Positions 26,544 through 36,163 of a DNA stretch of 64,000 nt are shown here, piece after piece. The stretch is from Darwinimomas sp045600945 (GTDB lineage Bacteria > Bacillota > Clostridia > Lachnospirales > Lachnospiraceae). The position numbers and the translations under genes are program-made. Position 1 is the stretch's first letter. Each line of letters starts with the position of its first letter. Location: contig JAZRYX010000078.1 in the NCBI GenBank assembly GCA_045600945.1, forward strand, positions 1 through 64,000, in the 5' to 3' direction. Below the pieces are notes generated by a model, which saw nothing but the letters and a program-made list of their open reading frames with translations, made no database searches and was not told where the DNA came from.

Positions 26544-27332
26544 ATGTCGTTACGAGATTATTCTGAAGATAAAGATAAACAATACCATATACAATGTGGA
26601 CCGGGTGACATAGGTAAATATGTGATACTACCGGGTGATCCGGGAAGATGTGAAAAGATAGCTTCATATTTCGAAGATGCAAAACTTATAGCTTATAACC
26701 GTGAGTTTAAGACATATACAGGATATTTAAACGGAGTAAAGGTCAGTGTAACATCTACCGGTATCGGCGGACCTTCTGCGAGCATAGCCATGGAGGAACT
26801 TGTCAACTGCGGAGCAGATACTTTTATCAGAGTCGGAACTTGCGGTGGGATGCAGCTTGATATTATGGGCGGAGATATTGTTATTGCCAACGGTGCTATT
26901 CGTATGGAAGGGACAAGCAAAGAAATAGCCCCTATCGAGTATCCCGCTGTTTCTGATTTCAACTGCCTGGAAGCACTTGTCATGAGTGCAAAGGAAAATG
27001 GTGCAAAATTCCATGTTGGAGTAGTACAGTCCAAAGATTCTTTTTTCGGCCAGCATTCACCTGAAAACATGCCGGGAGGTTATGACCTTATAAATAAGTG
27101 GGAAGCCTGGGTAAAGATGGGATGCAAGGCATCAGAAATGGAGACAGCAGCACTTTTTACGACTGCAGCTTACCGAAAAGTAAGATGCGGAGCAACTTTT
27201 TTGGTTATTGCTAATCAGGAGAGAGAGAAGAAGAATCTTTCAAATCCGGTTGTTCTTGATACGGACCTTGCAATAAGAGTAGGCATTGACGCAATTAAAA
27301 ATATGATTATTAAAGACAAAGAGGACAGATGA
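26544..27332 (+). CDS. udp: Uridine phosphorylase
   Basis: A 262-residue nucleoside phosphorylase of the hexameric NP-I family: YVILPGDPGRCEKIASYF binds phosphate, TRVGTCGGMQ-like RVGTCGG is the central loop, and SEMETAALF contacts the ribose. The GDPGR start and EMETAAL favour uridine phosphorylase over purine enzymes, though dual specificity cannot be excluded. It cleaves uridine to uracil and ribose-1-phosphate in the cytoplasm. Its stop overlaps the next start (ATGA). Confidence 0.85.
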   Translation: MSLRDYSEDKDKQYHIQCGPGDIGKYVILPGDPGRCEKIASYFEDAKLIAYNREFKTYTGYLNGVKVSVTSTGIGGPSASIAMEELVNCGADTFIRVGTCGGMQLDIMGGDIVIANGAIRMEGTSKEIAPIEYPAVSDFNCLEALVMSAKENGAKFHVGVVQSKDSFFGQHSPENMPGGYDLINKWEAWVKMGCKASEMETAALFTTAAYRKVRCGATFLVIANQEREKKNLSNPVVLDTDLAIRVGIDAIKNMIIKDKEDR

Positions 27333-28384
27333 GATACCCACGCTTTTTACAAAAGAACGGACGAATCGGATATATCGCACCATCTTTCGGTTGTGCGGAT
27401 GAGTATCATGGACAATGCTTCAGGTTTGCTTTGAAAGAATTTGAGAATCTCGGCTATGAAAACATACTCGGACCAAACTGTTATGAGATGTCCGGAATAG
27501 GAAAGAGCAGCACCCCCGAAAAATGTGCTGCGGAGATAAATGATTTCTTTACAAACGACAGATGTGATGTCATCATTTCCTGTGGCGGCGGAGAGACTAT
27601 GTGCGAGGATATTTCATTTGTTGATTTTGATAAGATCGCAATTTCAAAGCCGAAATGGTTCATGGGATATTCGGATAATACCAATCTTACTTATACTTTG
27701 CCTGTATTGTGTGATACGGCAGCTATCTACGGGCCTTGTGTAAGTCAGTTCGGTAAGAAACCGTGGCATGCATTTTCAGATGATGCATATAACTTGATTA
27801 CCGGAAGCAAACTGTCAGTGAGCAGTTACAGGACATGGGAGAGATATGAGAAAGAATATCCGGAGGGAACAGTCCCGGATCCATGCGAACCAATTAATGA
27901 TACCGAGCCTTCGTGTATAAAACTTTTCAAAGGCGGAGAGCTTTATGAGGAAAATGGCGAAACAGATTTTTCCGGAAGACTCTTAGGAGGATGTCTTGAT
28001 TGTCTGCAGGTTTTGTGCGGGACTAAATTTGACGGATCGGCAGCATTTGCCCGAAAATACGCAGATGACGGTATTATATGGTTCATTGAATCATGTGACC
28101 TGAATCCGATGGGGATAAGAAGAGCTTTGTGGCAGCTAGACGAAGCGGGATGGTTTGCTAATGTTAAGGGCTTTATTATAGGCAGAGCCTTACATTTCGA
28201 TGATGATATTATGGGAATGAACCACATTAATGCAGTGACAGGAGTGCTGGGAAAGTATAAAGTTCCGATTATTCTGGATACAGATCTGGGACATTTACCG
28301 CCTATGATGCCTCTTATATCAGGCGCACTTGCAGATGCGAGCCTAAAAGGACAGAATCTTAAGATTGATATGAAGCTGAAGTGA
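27329..28384 (+). CDS. LD-carboxypeptidase-type S66 peptidase (MccF/LdcA family)
   Basis: A 351-residue serine peptidase of family S66. The nucleophile Ser is in MGYSDNTNL (about residue 113), the Glu in IWFIESCDL and the His in DLGHLPPMMPL, completing the Ser-Glu-His triad. Members cleave the L-D bond of murein tetrapeptides in recycling, or detoxify peptide-nucleotides (MccF). No signal peptide is present, so it acts in the cytoplasm. The overlap with udp suggests co-expression. Confidence 0.88.
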   Translation: MRYPRFLQKNGRIGYIAPSFGCADEYHGQCFRFALKEFENLGYENILGPNCYEMSGIGKSSTPEKCAAEINDFFTNDRCDVIISCGGGETMCEDISFVDFDKIAISKPKWFMGYSDNTNLTYTLPVLCDTAAIYGPCVSQFGKKPWHAFSDDAYNLITGSKLSVSSYRTWERYEKEYPEGTVPDPCEPINDTEPSCIKLFKGGELYEENGETDFSGRLLGGCLDCLQVLCGTKFDGSAAFARKYADDGIIWFIESCDLNPMGIRRALWQLDEAGWFANVKGFIIGRALHFDDDIMGMNHINAVTGVLGKYKVPIILDTDLGHLPPMMPLISGALADASLKGQNLKIDMKLK

Positions 28385-28406
28385 TACAGCTTTTGGAGGT
28401 ATTGAT

Positions 28407-29153
28407 TTGCAACCGGTTAAACTTGATGTACATACACATACCATAGCAAGCGGACACGCATTCAGCACTCTTGATGAGATGGTGAGAGCGGCTGCCGAGA
28501 AGAACCTTGAGGTTTTCGGAGTCGCTGAACATGGACCGATGATGGAGGGGGCATGCGAAGGTATTTATTTTTCCTGTTACCACTTTGTTCCAAGGGTTCA
28601 GTACGGTATAAGGGTGCTACTCGGTTGTGAACTTAATATTCTGGATGATAAGGGAAGGCTTGACCTTGATCAGAGAAGGATAGATTGTCTTGATCTGAGA
28701 ATCGCAGGAGTTCATGCAAATAAACTCGGAGAATTCAAACAAAGAAATGATCCGGTTTATAATACAAATGCATATCTCAGTTGTATTAAGAATCCTGATA
28801 TAGATATTATTTCCCATCCGGATGCAATAGAGGCTGATTATGAAACCATACTCAAAGCATGTAAGCAGTACAACACTTTGCCTGAGATAAACAATAATTC
28901 TCTTATACTTGAGAAAATAAGGCCAAATGCCCGTGAACATATTGTTGAGATTCTTACACTTGCCAAAAAGCTTAATGTGCAGGTCATCTTAAGCTCTGAT
29001 GCACATCATACAAGCGGGATAGCAAGGCTGGACAGAATAGAAAAAATCATAGATGATATAGATTTTCCCGAGGAACTGATAATCAATTACAGACCAAAGG
29101 ATTTTCTTGATTTTATCAGAAGAAACCATCCGGTGAATGAGACCGGAGACTGA
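28407..29153 (+). CDS. PHP-domain phosphoesterase (YcdX-like)
   Basis: A 248-residue PHP hydrolase: VDVHTHTIASGHAFSTLDE-type N-terminus (HxH metal site), GVAEHGP, GCELNILDD, AGVHANK, DIISHPDAIE and SSDAHH give the full metal-ligand series. The family hydrolyses small phosphates; the exact substrate is unknown. The start is a TTG at 28407 with GGAGGT 6 nt upstream, and no ATG lies nearby in frame. Confidence 0.85.
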   Translation: MQPVKLDVHTHTIASGHAFSTLDEMVRAAAEKNLEVFGVAEHGPMMEGACEGIYFSCYHFVPRVQYGIRVLLGCELNILDDKGRLDLDQRRIDCLDLRIAGVHANKLGEFKQRNDPVYNTNAYLSCIKNPDIDIISHPDAIEADYETILKACKQYNTLPEINNNSLILEKIRPNAREHIVEILTLAKKLNVQVILSSDAHHTSGIARLDRIEKIIDDIDFPEELIINYRPKDFLDFIRRNHPVNETGD

Positions 29154-29172
29154 AAAGAAAAGGAGAAAAATT

Positions 29173-29574
29173 ATGAAGGGTTTATGGAAAGAGTTTAAGG
29201 AATTCATCAATAAGGGCAATGCGCTTTCTATGGCAGTCGGCATCATTTTGGGCGGTGCATTTACTGCTATAGTAACTGCAATCGTTGAAAATCTTATAAC
29301 ACCTCTGATTGGCGTGATATGTGGTGGGATTGATTTTTCAGCACTTTCGATTAAGGTCGGAGAGGCTTCATTCGGAATCGGTGCAGTTATTTCCGCAATA
29401 ATTACATTCTTAGCTACAGCTTTGGTTTTATTCTTTATTCTCAGGGGAGTAAATAAAGCACAGGCTGCTGCCGAGAAAATGAAAAAGAAAGAAGAAGAGG
29501 AGGCAGCCGCTGCACCGGAGCCGAGCGAGGAAATTAAGCTCCTTACGGAAATCAGAGATCTGATGAAAAAGTAA
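29173..29574 (+). CDS. mscL: Large-conductance mechanosensitive channel MscL
   Basis: A 133-residue channel: the N-terminal amphipathic FKEFINKGNALSMAVGIILG helix, TM1 with the Gly-rich gate, an extracellular loop with ICGGIDFSAL, TM2, and a charged C-terminal coil. It opens under membrane tension to release solutes. I choose the ATG at 29173 after AGGAG; the longer frame from 29137 overlaps the PHP gene. Confidence 0.95.
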   Translation: MKGLWKEFKEFINKGNALSMAVGIILGGAFTAIVTAIVENLITPLIGVICGGIDFSALSIKVGEASFGIGAVISAIITFLATALVLFFILRGVNKAQAAAEKMKKKEEEEAAAAPEPSEEIKLLTEIRDLMKK

Positions 29575-29584
29575 ACTGAATAAT

Positions 29585-29618
29585 AAAAATGCGGTGGTAT
29601 GTGAGCCACCGCATTTTT
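29585..29618. terminator. Bidirectional terminator between mscL and the isomerase gene
   Basis: AAAAATGCGGTGG (29585-29597) pairs with CCACCGCATTTTT (29606-29618), giving a U-run on both strands between two convergent genes. Confidence 0.9.
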
Positions 29619-29631
29619 ATTGGAAACATGA

Positions 29632-31038
29632 TTATTTATCAATGTCAACCACATTATATCCAAGATAATATTTGAATGCATCTTCAAGGATTTTCTTCAT
29701 ATGTCCCTTACCTACGGCTGTATGATGTTTGAATCCGCCGCGTGCGAGTCTTTCGAGTTTTGCCTGGAGATCAGGGATCTCACATACGCCTGCAACTCCG
29801 AAGTATCCGTCCTCGATTTCATCTGCTGTCATTTCAGCTTCAGATACATAGAGGTTGATTTTTCCGTCTCTTATCTTGCAGTTGGAGATGGTACACGGGA
29901 ATGCTGCGATACGTCCTTCATTTGTACCCCAGCCCGAACCCGGGTCATTCTTTGCAAACATCTTATGCTCGAGAACAGTTCCTTTGTCTGCCATAAGTGA
30001 CTGAGCTACCGGTCCGCAGTGGAAGAGTACAACTTTGTTCGGATCTGTTCCGTAGTTGTTATTCCAGTCAAGGCATGCTGTAGGAGCATCGGACGCAAGT
30101 TTCATAGCGAACATTGCGAGGCATGACTCAACATCCATTTCGCAGGATGCTACGATACCGCGATCATTGAGCTCTGAAAGAAGAACGCATGGACACACTC
30201 TGAGTATCGTTTCCATCTCGTTCCAGCAGCGAAGGCTGATGGCATCAAGATGATAATCTTCGATATACTTGTCGATAACAACACCTATCTTTGCTAAAGC
30301 TAGCTGATTTTTCTTCGGAACCCTTGAGAAGTCTGAGTATGCAGCAAGCTTCTTGATTTTTGCAACAACAGCTTTGTCGTTATCTTTAAGCTTTCCAACT
30401 TCAAATACCAGTTCTGATAAATCGAATGATTCGATATTGATGCCGTATTTCTGACATGCCACTTCATCAAAACGAACAGTTTTGAAAGCCGTAGTTCTTG
30501 CACCGATGGCACCGATATTGCAATCACGCATCTTGTTTACTACGCGACAAGTTGCAGCAAAATCATGCAGGTCCTGTGCGAATTCCTTGGTAAGAGGATC
30601 AACGACCCATGATTTTGTCAGTGAATATGGTATTCCGTACTGATCAAATACATCAGTGACTGAGAATTTACCGCAATATGCATCACGTCTGTACTTGAAA
30701 TCCATCTTGCCTATCTCATCCGGATATGCCTGAATAAGAATAGGTTTTTTACAGTCTTTAAGGGCCCATGCAGCACCGTTTTCATCAGCGAAGATAGGAC
30801 AGCAAAGTATAACTCCGTCATATTTGCCTTCATTTTTCTTAAGCCACTGTGCATAGAGGATACCTTCATCACGGGTTTCGATTCCTCCGAATCTTGTGAG
30901 CTTTTCATCCATGATGATGTAATTATATCCGGCTTTCTTAACAGCCTTCTTCATGTCTTCGCGTGCTCCGTGAATAAGCTCGCCCGGCATAAAACCTCTG
31001 TTGGTAACAAAAATCGCAAATGTTAATGTGTTTGCCAT
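29632..31038 (-). CDS. L-fucose/L-arabinose isomerase-like protein (copy 1)
   Basis: A 468-residue protein of the fucose/arabinose isomerase fold, with an N-terminal 'three-lobed' part (PGELIHGAREDMKKAVKKAG; GVILCCPIFADENGAAWAL) and a C-terminal catalytic part with SLRCWNEMETI, VSCEMDVESCLAMFA and FHCGPVAQS that should hold the metal-binding Glu/Glu/His. It would interconvert an aldose and a ketose. The length is shorter than FucI (about 590) and near AraA (about 500); specificity is not clear. I choose the ATG at 31038, 8 nt after GGAGG; the GTG at 31044 is too close to it. Downstream of galM in the same operon. Confidence 0.8.
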   Translation of the reverse strand: MANTLTFAIFVTNRGFMPGELIHGAREDMKKAVKKAGYNYIIMDEKLTRFGGIETRDEGILYAQWLKKNEGKYDGVILCCPIFADENGAAWALKDCKKPILIQAYPDEIGKMDFKYRRDAYCGKFSVTDVFDQYGIPYSLTKSWVVDPLTKEFAQDLHDFAATCRVVNKMRDCNIGAIGARTTAFKTVRFDEVACQKYGINIESFDLSELVFEVGKLKDNDKAVVAKIKKLAAYSDFSRVPKKNQLALAKIGVVIDKYIEDYHLDAISLRCWNEMETILRVCPCVLLSELNDRGIVASCEMDVESCLAMFAMKLASDAPTACLDWNNNYGTDPNKVVLFHCGPVAQSLMADKGTVLEHKMFAKNDPGSGWGTNEGRIAAFPCTISNCKIRDGKINLYVSEAEMTADEIEDGYFGVAGVCEIPDLQAKLERLARGGFKHHTAVGKGHMKKILEDAFKYYLGYNVVDIDK

Positions 31039-31053
31039 CTGCACTGCCTCCTT

Positions 31054-32085
31054 TTATTTAACTGAAAACTTATAAATTGTTGTTGAATCAAGTTTCTGGC
31101 CTGCCTTGAACAGATCGCTCGGGAAATTGTCATGATTAGGTGTATCGGGATAGTACTGAGTCTCAAGACAGAATCCGCCGCGACGGTTATATGGTTTTCC
31201 GCCCTTGCCGTTCGGATCGCTTCCCATGAAGTTGCCTGAATAGAACTGAACAGCCGGAAGATCCGTATATGCTTCCATAACGATACCTGTTCTGGGGCTT
31301 GATACTCTTGCAAATGCTTTCGTAAGGCAAGGATCATTCAGTATGAAGTTGTGATCGAAACCTCCGCCGAGTTTAATAGCTTCTTCATCAGCATCGATGT
31401 CATCAGCAATAACCTTTGGAGTTGTGAAGTCAAGTGCTGTTCCTTTGATATCAACGATTTCTCCTGTCGGAATGAGCTGAGAATCGATGGCAGTTGCCTT
31501 ATCGGAATCAATCCACATCGTATGATCAATCATGGTATCGGTTCCCTGACCGCTTAAGTTGAAGTAGTTATGGTTTGTGAGATTGAAATATGTATCTTTG
31601 TCGGAAACTGCTTCATAGTGAAGGCTCAGAGAGTTATCATCTCCGAGTTTATATGTTACCGATACTATGGCGTTGCCCGGCATATTCTGATCACCGTCAA
31701 CAGAGAAGAGGCTGAACTTTACACTGTTATCAGCTTCATCTACCTGTGGAAACCACATACGGAAGTACCATTTCTGGAAACCGCCGTGCAGGCAGTTATC
31801 ATTGTCATTAACATCAAGACTATAGGTTTCGCCGTTAAGAGTGAATTTTGCTCCTCCGATTCTGTTGGCAAATCTGCCGACAACTGCACCGAAAGTTGTC
31901 TGGTTGTTCAGATAACACTCAGGATCATCGTATCCGAGAGCCACATCAACAAGATTGCCTTTTGCATCAGGAACAAAGATACTTACGATATCTGCACCGA
32001 TATCCGTAAGTACGACTTTCATACCATTTTTGTTGGTAAGAGTGAACAGTGAAGCATAAGAATTCTTAAATTTACTAATTTCCAT
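31054..32085 (-). CDS. galM: Aldose 1-epimerase (mutarotase)
   Basis: A 343-residue GalM: ALGYDDPECYLNNQTTFGAVVGRFANRI near 68-95 in pieces, CLHGGFQKW with the substrate His, FNLTNHNYFNL with the catalytic His, GGGFDHNF, and ETQYYPDTPNH with the catalytic Glu. It interconverts alpha and beta anomers of aldoses such as glucose, galactose or arabinose. It heads a two-gene operon with the isomerase, divergent from the Mgl transporter, consistent with sugar catabolism. Confidence 0.93.
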   Translation of the reverse strand: MEISKFKNSYASLFTLTNKNGMKVVLTDIGADIVSIFVPDAKGNLVDVALGYDDPECYLNNQTTFGAVVGRFANRIGGAKFTLNGETYSLDVNDNDNCLHGGFQKWYFRMWFPQVDEADNSVKFSLFSVDGDQNMPGNAIVSVTYKLGDDNSLSLHYEAVSDKDTYFNLTNHNYFNLSGQGTDTMIDHTMWIDSDKATAIDSQLIPTGEIVDIKGTALDFTTPKVIADDIDADEEAIKLGGGFDHNFILNDPCLTKAFARVSSPRTGIVMEAYTDLPAVQFYSGNFMGSDPNGKGGKPYNRRGGFCLETQYYPDTPNHDNFPSDLFKAGQKLDSTTIYKFSVK

Positions 32086-32314
32086 AGCTTTCCTTTCCGG
32101 TCTGATATAACCGCTGTGTATATTGTTGTGTTATATGATTATTTATACTCTTAAATGCCGGTTTCAGTCAAGACTTATCCGTTTGTTTTAATGAAGCAGT
32201 CTTTTTGATAAAACATAGACAAAAAAGCTTAAATGTGAGACAATATACAGGTAAATTATGTACATGCGGATCGGAAACACGATGACGCATGTAAAAAAAA
32301 TGGAGGAAAAAAGA

Positions 32315-33445
32315 ATGAAGAAATTTGTAGCTATTACAATGGCAGCTCTTATGGTTCTTTCTCTTGCAGCTTGTGGCGGATCAGCACCGGCAGCAGCTGA
32401 GCAGGCAGCACCGGCAGCTGAGGCTGTAAAGGAAGAAGTAGCAGAGGCAGCGGCAGCAGTTGCAGAGGTTGCAGAGGCAGCAGCAGCTGAGGGCAAGAAC
32501 GAAGTTAACATCGGTGTTCTTGTATGGAAGTATTCAGATACATACGGATCATCAGTTCGTGTAGCAATGGAGAAATATGCTGAAGAAATCGGCAACCAGC
32601 TCGGAGTAAAGGTTAACCTTGAAATGCAGGATGGTAACGATGATCAGGCTACTCAGAACAACCAGGCAGACGTTATGTTCGCATCAGGCAAAGATCTTAT
32701 CATCATCAACCTTTGCGACACATCAGCAGGTCAGTATCTTGCAGACCTCGGCGCAGCAAACGATGTTCCGTTCTTCTTCTACAACAAGGAGCCGAACGAT
32801 TCATCACTTGTAACAGACAACAATTCTATCTTTATCGGAACAAAGCCGGAAGAGGCAGGTATCATGCAGGGTGAGATCCTTGCTGAACTCCTTGAGAAGA
32901 ATCCCGGAATCGATAAGAATGGTGATGGAAAGATCAATTACATCGAGTTCATGGGCGAGCCGAACAACGCAGAGGCTATTGCACGTACAGAGTATTCAGC
33001 TAAGAGAGCAATCGAACTTGGCGTAGATCTTAACGAGATGGTTGAGACACAGGTATGTATGTGGGATACAGCTAAGGCTCAGGACGCTATGACAGCTCTT
33101 ATTCCTTCTCTCGGCGTAGAGAACATGGAAGTTATCTTCTGTAACAACGATGATATGGCTATCGGTGTTATCGCAGCTCTCAATGAAGTTGGATACAACC
33201 TTGGTGATGGCGGTGACGAAGTTGTTGTTATCGGTGTTGATGCAACAGATACAGCTATCGAAGCTATCAACAACGGCAAGCTTACAGGTACTGTAAAGCA
33301 GGACGGCGATGCTATGGGTAAGTGCAACATCTACATGGCAATCAACGGAGCTCTTGGAAAAGACTGGTTAGACGGAACAGATTATCAGAAGGCTGATGAC
33401 GGATTCTCAGTTCGTATTCCATACGCAAAGATCACAAAAGAGTGA
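32315..33445 (+). CDS. mglB: Sugar-binding lipoprotein (MglB-like)
   Basis: A 376-residue binding protein with lipobox LSLAAC (Cys20) and then an unusual linker of about 40 residues made mostly of Ala and Glu. The mature domain follows MglB: NIGVLVWKYSDTYGSSVR, LCDTSAGQYLADLGAANDV, FYNKEP, GTKPEEAGIMQGEIL, EVIFCNNDDMAIGVIAAL and VVVIGVDATDTAIEAIN, so a hexose or pentose ligand is expected. GGAGG precedes the ATG at 32315. C-ending codons for Asn, Ile and Tyr are far more common here than in neighbouring genes, a sign of high expression. Confidence 0.92.
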   Translation: MKKFVAITMAALMVLSLAACGGSAPAAAEQAAPAAEAVKEEVAEAAAAVAEVAEAAAAEGKNEVNIGVLVWKYSDTYGSSVRVAMEKYAEEIGNQLGVKVNLEMQDGNDDQATQNNQADVMFASGKDLIIINLCDTSAGQYLADLGAANDVPFFFYNKEPNDSSLVTDNNSIFIGTKPEEAGIMQGEILAELLEKNPGIDKNGDGKINYIEFMGEPNNAEAIARTEYSAKRAIELGVDLNEMVETQVCMWDTAKAQDAMTALIPSLGVENMEVIFCNNDDMAIGVIAALNEVGYNLGDGGDEVVVIGVDATDTAIEAINNGKLTGTVKQDGDAMGKCNIYMAINGALGKDWLDGTDYQKADDGFSVRIPYAKITKE

Positions 33446-33468
33446 TTTAATTAAAATATGTTTTTTAG

Positions 33469-33494
33469 AGGTGCCCTTGAAATACAGGGCACCT
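33469..33494 (+). terminator. Hairpin after the mglB-like gene (mRNA processing or attenuation)
   Basis: AGGTGCCCT pairs perfectly with AGGGCACCT around an 8-nt loop. No U-run follows, so it more likely protects the upstream mRNA end and lowers expression of the following ATPase and permease genes than ends transcription fully. Confidence 0.6.
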
Positions 33495-33522
33495 GCTGAT
33501 TAAAAAATAAGAAAAGGATCGG

Positions 33523-35052
33523 GTGGAAAATTTGGAAAATAACAAATATTTGCTTGAGATGATCGACATCGACAAGCAGTTCCCGGGTGTTAAGGCACTC
33601 GATCATGCTCAGCTCAAACTGAGACCGGGAACCGTACATGCTCTTATGGGCGAAAACGGTGCCGGAAAATCAACACTTATGAAATGCCTTTTCGGTATTT
33701 ATAAGAAAGATTCAGGAATTATCAAGGTTGACGGGAAAGAAGTTAATTTCATTAACCCACGACATGCCCTCGATAATGGAGTTGCTATGGTGCATCAGGA
33801 ACTTAACCAGGTGCTTTACCGTAGCGTTATGGAGAATATCTGGCTCGGACGTTTTCCGATGAAGGGACCTTTCGTTGATGCAAAGAAAATGAAAGAGGAT
33901 ACCGAGGCAGTATTACGTGAATTGGAAATCAATGTAGATGTTACAAAGAACATCGGTAAATACACTGTATCACAGAGACAGATGCTGGAGATTGCAAAGG
34001 CTGTTTCTTATAATGCAAGAATCCTTGTTTTGGATGAGCCTACTTCCTCACTTACTCAGGATGAAGTTGAGCATCTTTTCCGTATTATGAAGAAGCTTAC
34101 GGCACAGGGTGTAGGTATCATTTACATCTCACATAAGATGGATGAAATCATGAGAATATCTGATGAAGTAACCATCATGCGAGATGGTAAGTGGGAATCT
34201 ACTGATCCGACTTCGGCTCTTACAACGGATGTTATCATCAAACGAATGGTTAACAGAGATATGTCCAATCGTTTCCCTGCAAAGACCAATATCCCGAGTG
34301 ATGAAATCATGATGAAGGTTGAAGGCCTTACAGGAAAATATGAGCCGACCTGTCATAATGTTTCATTCGAACTTAGAAAGGGTGAGATTCTTGGAATTGC
34401 CGGTCTGGTAGGTTCCAGAAGAACAGAGCTTCTAAGTACTATCTTTGGTTCAATGGAGAAGCTTGAAGGAACGATTACTGTTGATGGTAAAGACGTAAAG
34501 AACAAAACGCCTAAGGAATCAATTAAGAATGGTTTCGCAATGGTTACGGAGGAGCGACGTGCAACAGGTATATTCCCATACGGAAATATCATGTTCAATT
34601 CTGTTATTGCAAACCTAAAGAACTACAGACATGGCATGCTGCTTTCCGATAAGGAAATGCAGAAGGATACAGCGGAATATATTGAAAGATTAAAAACTAA
34701 GACTCCTTCCCAGAAGACTCTTATCAAGAATCTGTCCGGTGGTAACCAGCAGAAGGTTATATTCAGCCGCTGGCTGCTTACAAATCCGGATATCCTGCTT
34801 TTGGACGAACCTACAAGAGGTATCGACGTAGGTGCCAAGTATGAGATTTATGAGTTGATGTTAGAGCTTGCCGGTCAGGGCAAGGGAGTTTGCTTCATTT
34901 CGTCAGAGATGCCTGAACTTATCGGTATCTGCGACCGTATACTTGTTATGAGTAACGGACAGCTGGCAGGTATAGTAGAGCGTGGCAAGGACTTCGGCGG
35001 AGTTGAAGGCGAGCAGGAGACAATCATGGCCCTCCAGGCTAAGTACGTATAA
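33523..35052 (+). CDS. mglA: Sugar ABC transporter ATPase, two ABC domains (MglA-like)
   Basis: A 509-residue tandem ABC ATPase. The first domain has GENGAGKST (about 43-51) and LVLDEPTSSL; the second has the degenerate GLVGSRRTELL loop, LSGGNQQK and LLDEPTRGIDVG. The start is a GTG at 33523 five bases after AAGGA; a TTG three codons later is an alternative. It is the paralogue of the protein at 8225 and drives uptake with the permease encoded 12 bp downstream. Confidence 0.93.
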   Translation: MENLENNKYLLEMIDIDKQFPGVKALDHAQLKLRPGTVHALMGENGAGKSTLMKCLFGIYKKDSGIIKVDGKEVNFINPRHALDNGVAMVHQELNQVLYRSVMENIWLGRFPMKGPFVDAKKMKEDTEAVLRELEINVDVTKNIGKYTVSQRQMLEIAKAVSYNARILVLDEPTSSLTQDEVEHLFRIMKKLTAQGVGIIYISHKMDEIMRISDEVTIMRDGKWESTDPTSALTTDVIIKRMVNRDMSNRFPAKTNIPSDEIMMKVEGLTGKYEPTCHNVSFELRKGEILGIAGLVGSRRTELLSTIFGSMEKLEGTITVDGKDVKNKTPKESIKNGFAMVTEERRATGIFPYGNIMFNSVIANLKNYRHGMLLSDKEMQKDTAEYIERLKTKTPSQKTLIKNLSGGNQQKVIFSRWLLTNPDILLLDEPTRGIDVGAKYEIYELMLELAGQGKGVCFISSEMPELIGICDRILVMSNGQLAGIVERGKDFGGVEGEQETIMALQAKYV

Positions 35053-35064
35053 AGGAGATTAGTT

Positions 35065-36090
35065 ATGGAAAAGAAGAAAATAAATATTGGTGATTTGCTG
35101 CTTAAATATGCGCTTTACCTTATCTTGCTGGCAATTCTTGTTGTCATCATTGCGATAAACCCGAAGTTCCTCTCTATCGGTAACTTCATCAACATTCTGA
35201 AGCAGGCTTCAACAAAGGGTATCCTTGCACTGGGTGTTGCCGGAATCATCGTACTTGCCGGTACTGATCTTTCCGTAGGACGTCTGCTTGGACTTACTGC
35301 AGCTATTGCAGCTTCTATTCTGCAATCAGTTACATTCCCGTCAAGATACTATCCGCAGATTCCGGAAATTACAGTCGGGACTATATTGCTTGCACTGCTC
35401 ATCTGTATATTAGTTGCTACAGCTGTTTCTGCATTTAACGGATTTGGTATGGCTAAGCTTCATATGCATCCGTTCATTGTTACTCTGGGTACATCACTCA
35501 TCTGCTACGGTCTCAGCTGTATGTATATCGAGAATCAGCCGACAGGTTCAACTCAGGCTCTTTCTTCATTTGATGCAAAGTACACAAAGATTGCTACAGC
35601 ATCTATCAACTTCGGTTCATTTAAACTTCCGTGGCTTGTTATCATTTTCCTTGCACTTGCTGCTTTTACATGGATAATGTGGAACAAGACAACATTCGGA
35701 AAGAATATGTTTGCTGTAGGAGGAAACACAGAGGCTGCAGAAGTATCAGGTATCAGTGTTACCAAGACCATCATGAGCGTATTCATTTATGCAGGTATCA
35801 TGTACGGTATCGGATCTTTCCTCGAGGGTGCACGTATTCAGTCTGTTGGTACTTCAACAGGTTTCAACTACGAGCAGGATGCTATCGCAAGCTGCGTAAT
35901 CGGTGGTGTATCTTTTAATGGTGGTATCGGTACTGTACAGGGTGTTGTGCTTGGTGCAGTTATTCTTCAGGCTATCAACTATGGTCTTTATTTCCTCGGA
36001 GTAAATGCTTATCTTCAGTATGTTATCCGTGGAGCCATCATTATCATCGCAGTAGCTATCGATGTCCGCAAGTACATCAACAAGAGATAA
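35065..36090 (+). CDS. mglC: Sugar ABC transporter permease (MglC-like)
   Basis: A 341-residue membrane protein with eight to ten hydrophobic segments, AGIIVLAGTDLSVGRLLGL, HPFIVTLGTSL, FGKNMFAVGGNTEAAEVSGI and SCVIGGVSFNGGIGTVQGVV, all typical of MglC/RbsC permeases. It completes the MglBAC importer. AAAGGAG precedes the ATG. A short hairpin and the second isomerase gene follow. Confidence 0.93.
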   Translation: MEKKKINIGDLLLKYALYLILLAILVVIIAINPKFLSIGNFINILKQASTKGILALGVAGIIVLAGTDLSVGRLLGLTAAIAASILQSVTFPSRYYPQIPEITVGTILLALLICILVATAVSAFNGFGMAKLHMHPFIVTLGTSLICYGLSCMYIENQPTGSTQALSSFDAKYTKIATASINFGSFKLPWLVIIFLALAAFTWIMWNKTTFGKNMFAVGGNTEAAEVSGISVTKTIMSVFIYAGIMYGIGSFLEGARIQSVGTSTGFNYEQDAIASCVIGGVSFNGGIGTVQGVVLGAVILQAINYGLYFLGVNAYLQYVIRGAIIIIAVAIDVRKYINKR

Positions 36091-36106
36091 TTTTCAACAA
36101 ACCAGA

Positions 36107-36125
36107 GCCAGGCCGGATGCCTGGC
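36107..36125 (+). terminator. Short hairpin between permease and second isomerase
   Basis: GCCAGGC pairs with GCCTGGC around CGGAT. The following CCTTTG is not a U-run. It probably acts as a processing or partial termination site within the operon. Confidence 0.5.
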
Positions 36126-36163
36126 CCTTTGTAAACAAATATAAGTTTTTGTGGAGGCGTATA

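Noticed and set aside
32376..32500. Ala/Glu codon-repeat stretch as a DNA repeat
   Set aside because: The GCA/GAG-rich run is explained by the Ala/Glu-rich linker of the lipoprotein; no exact repeat unit is maintained.
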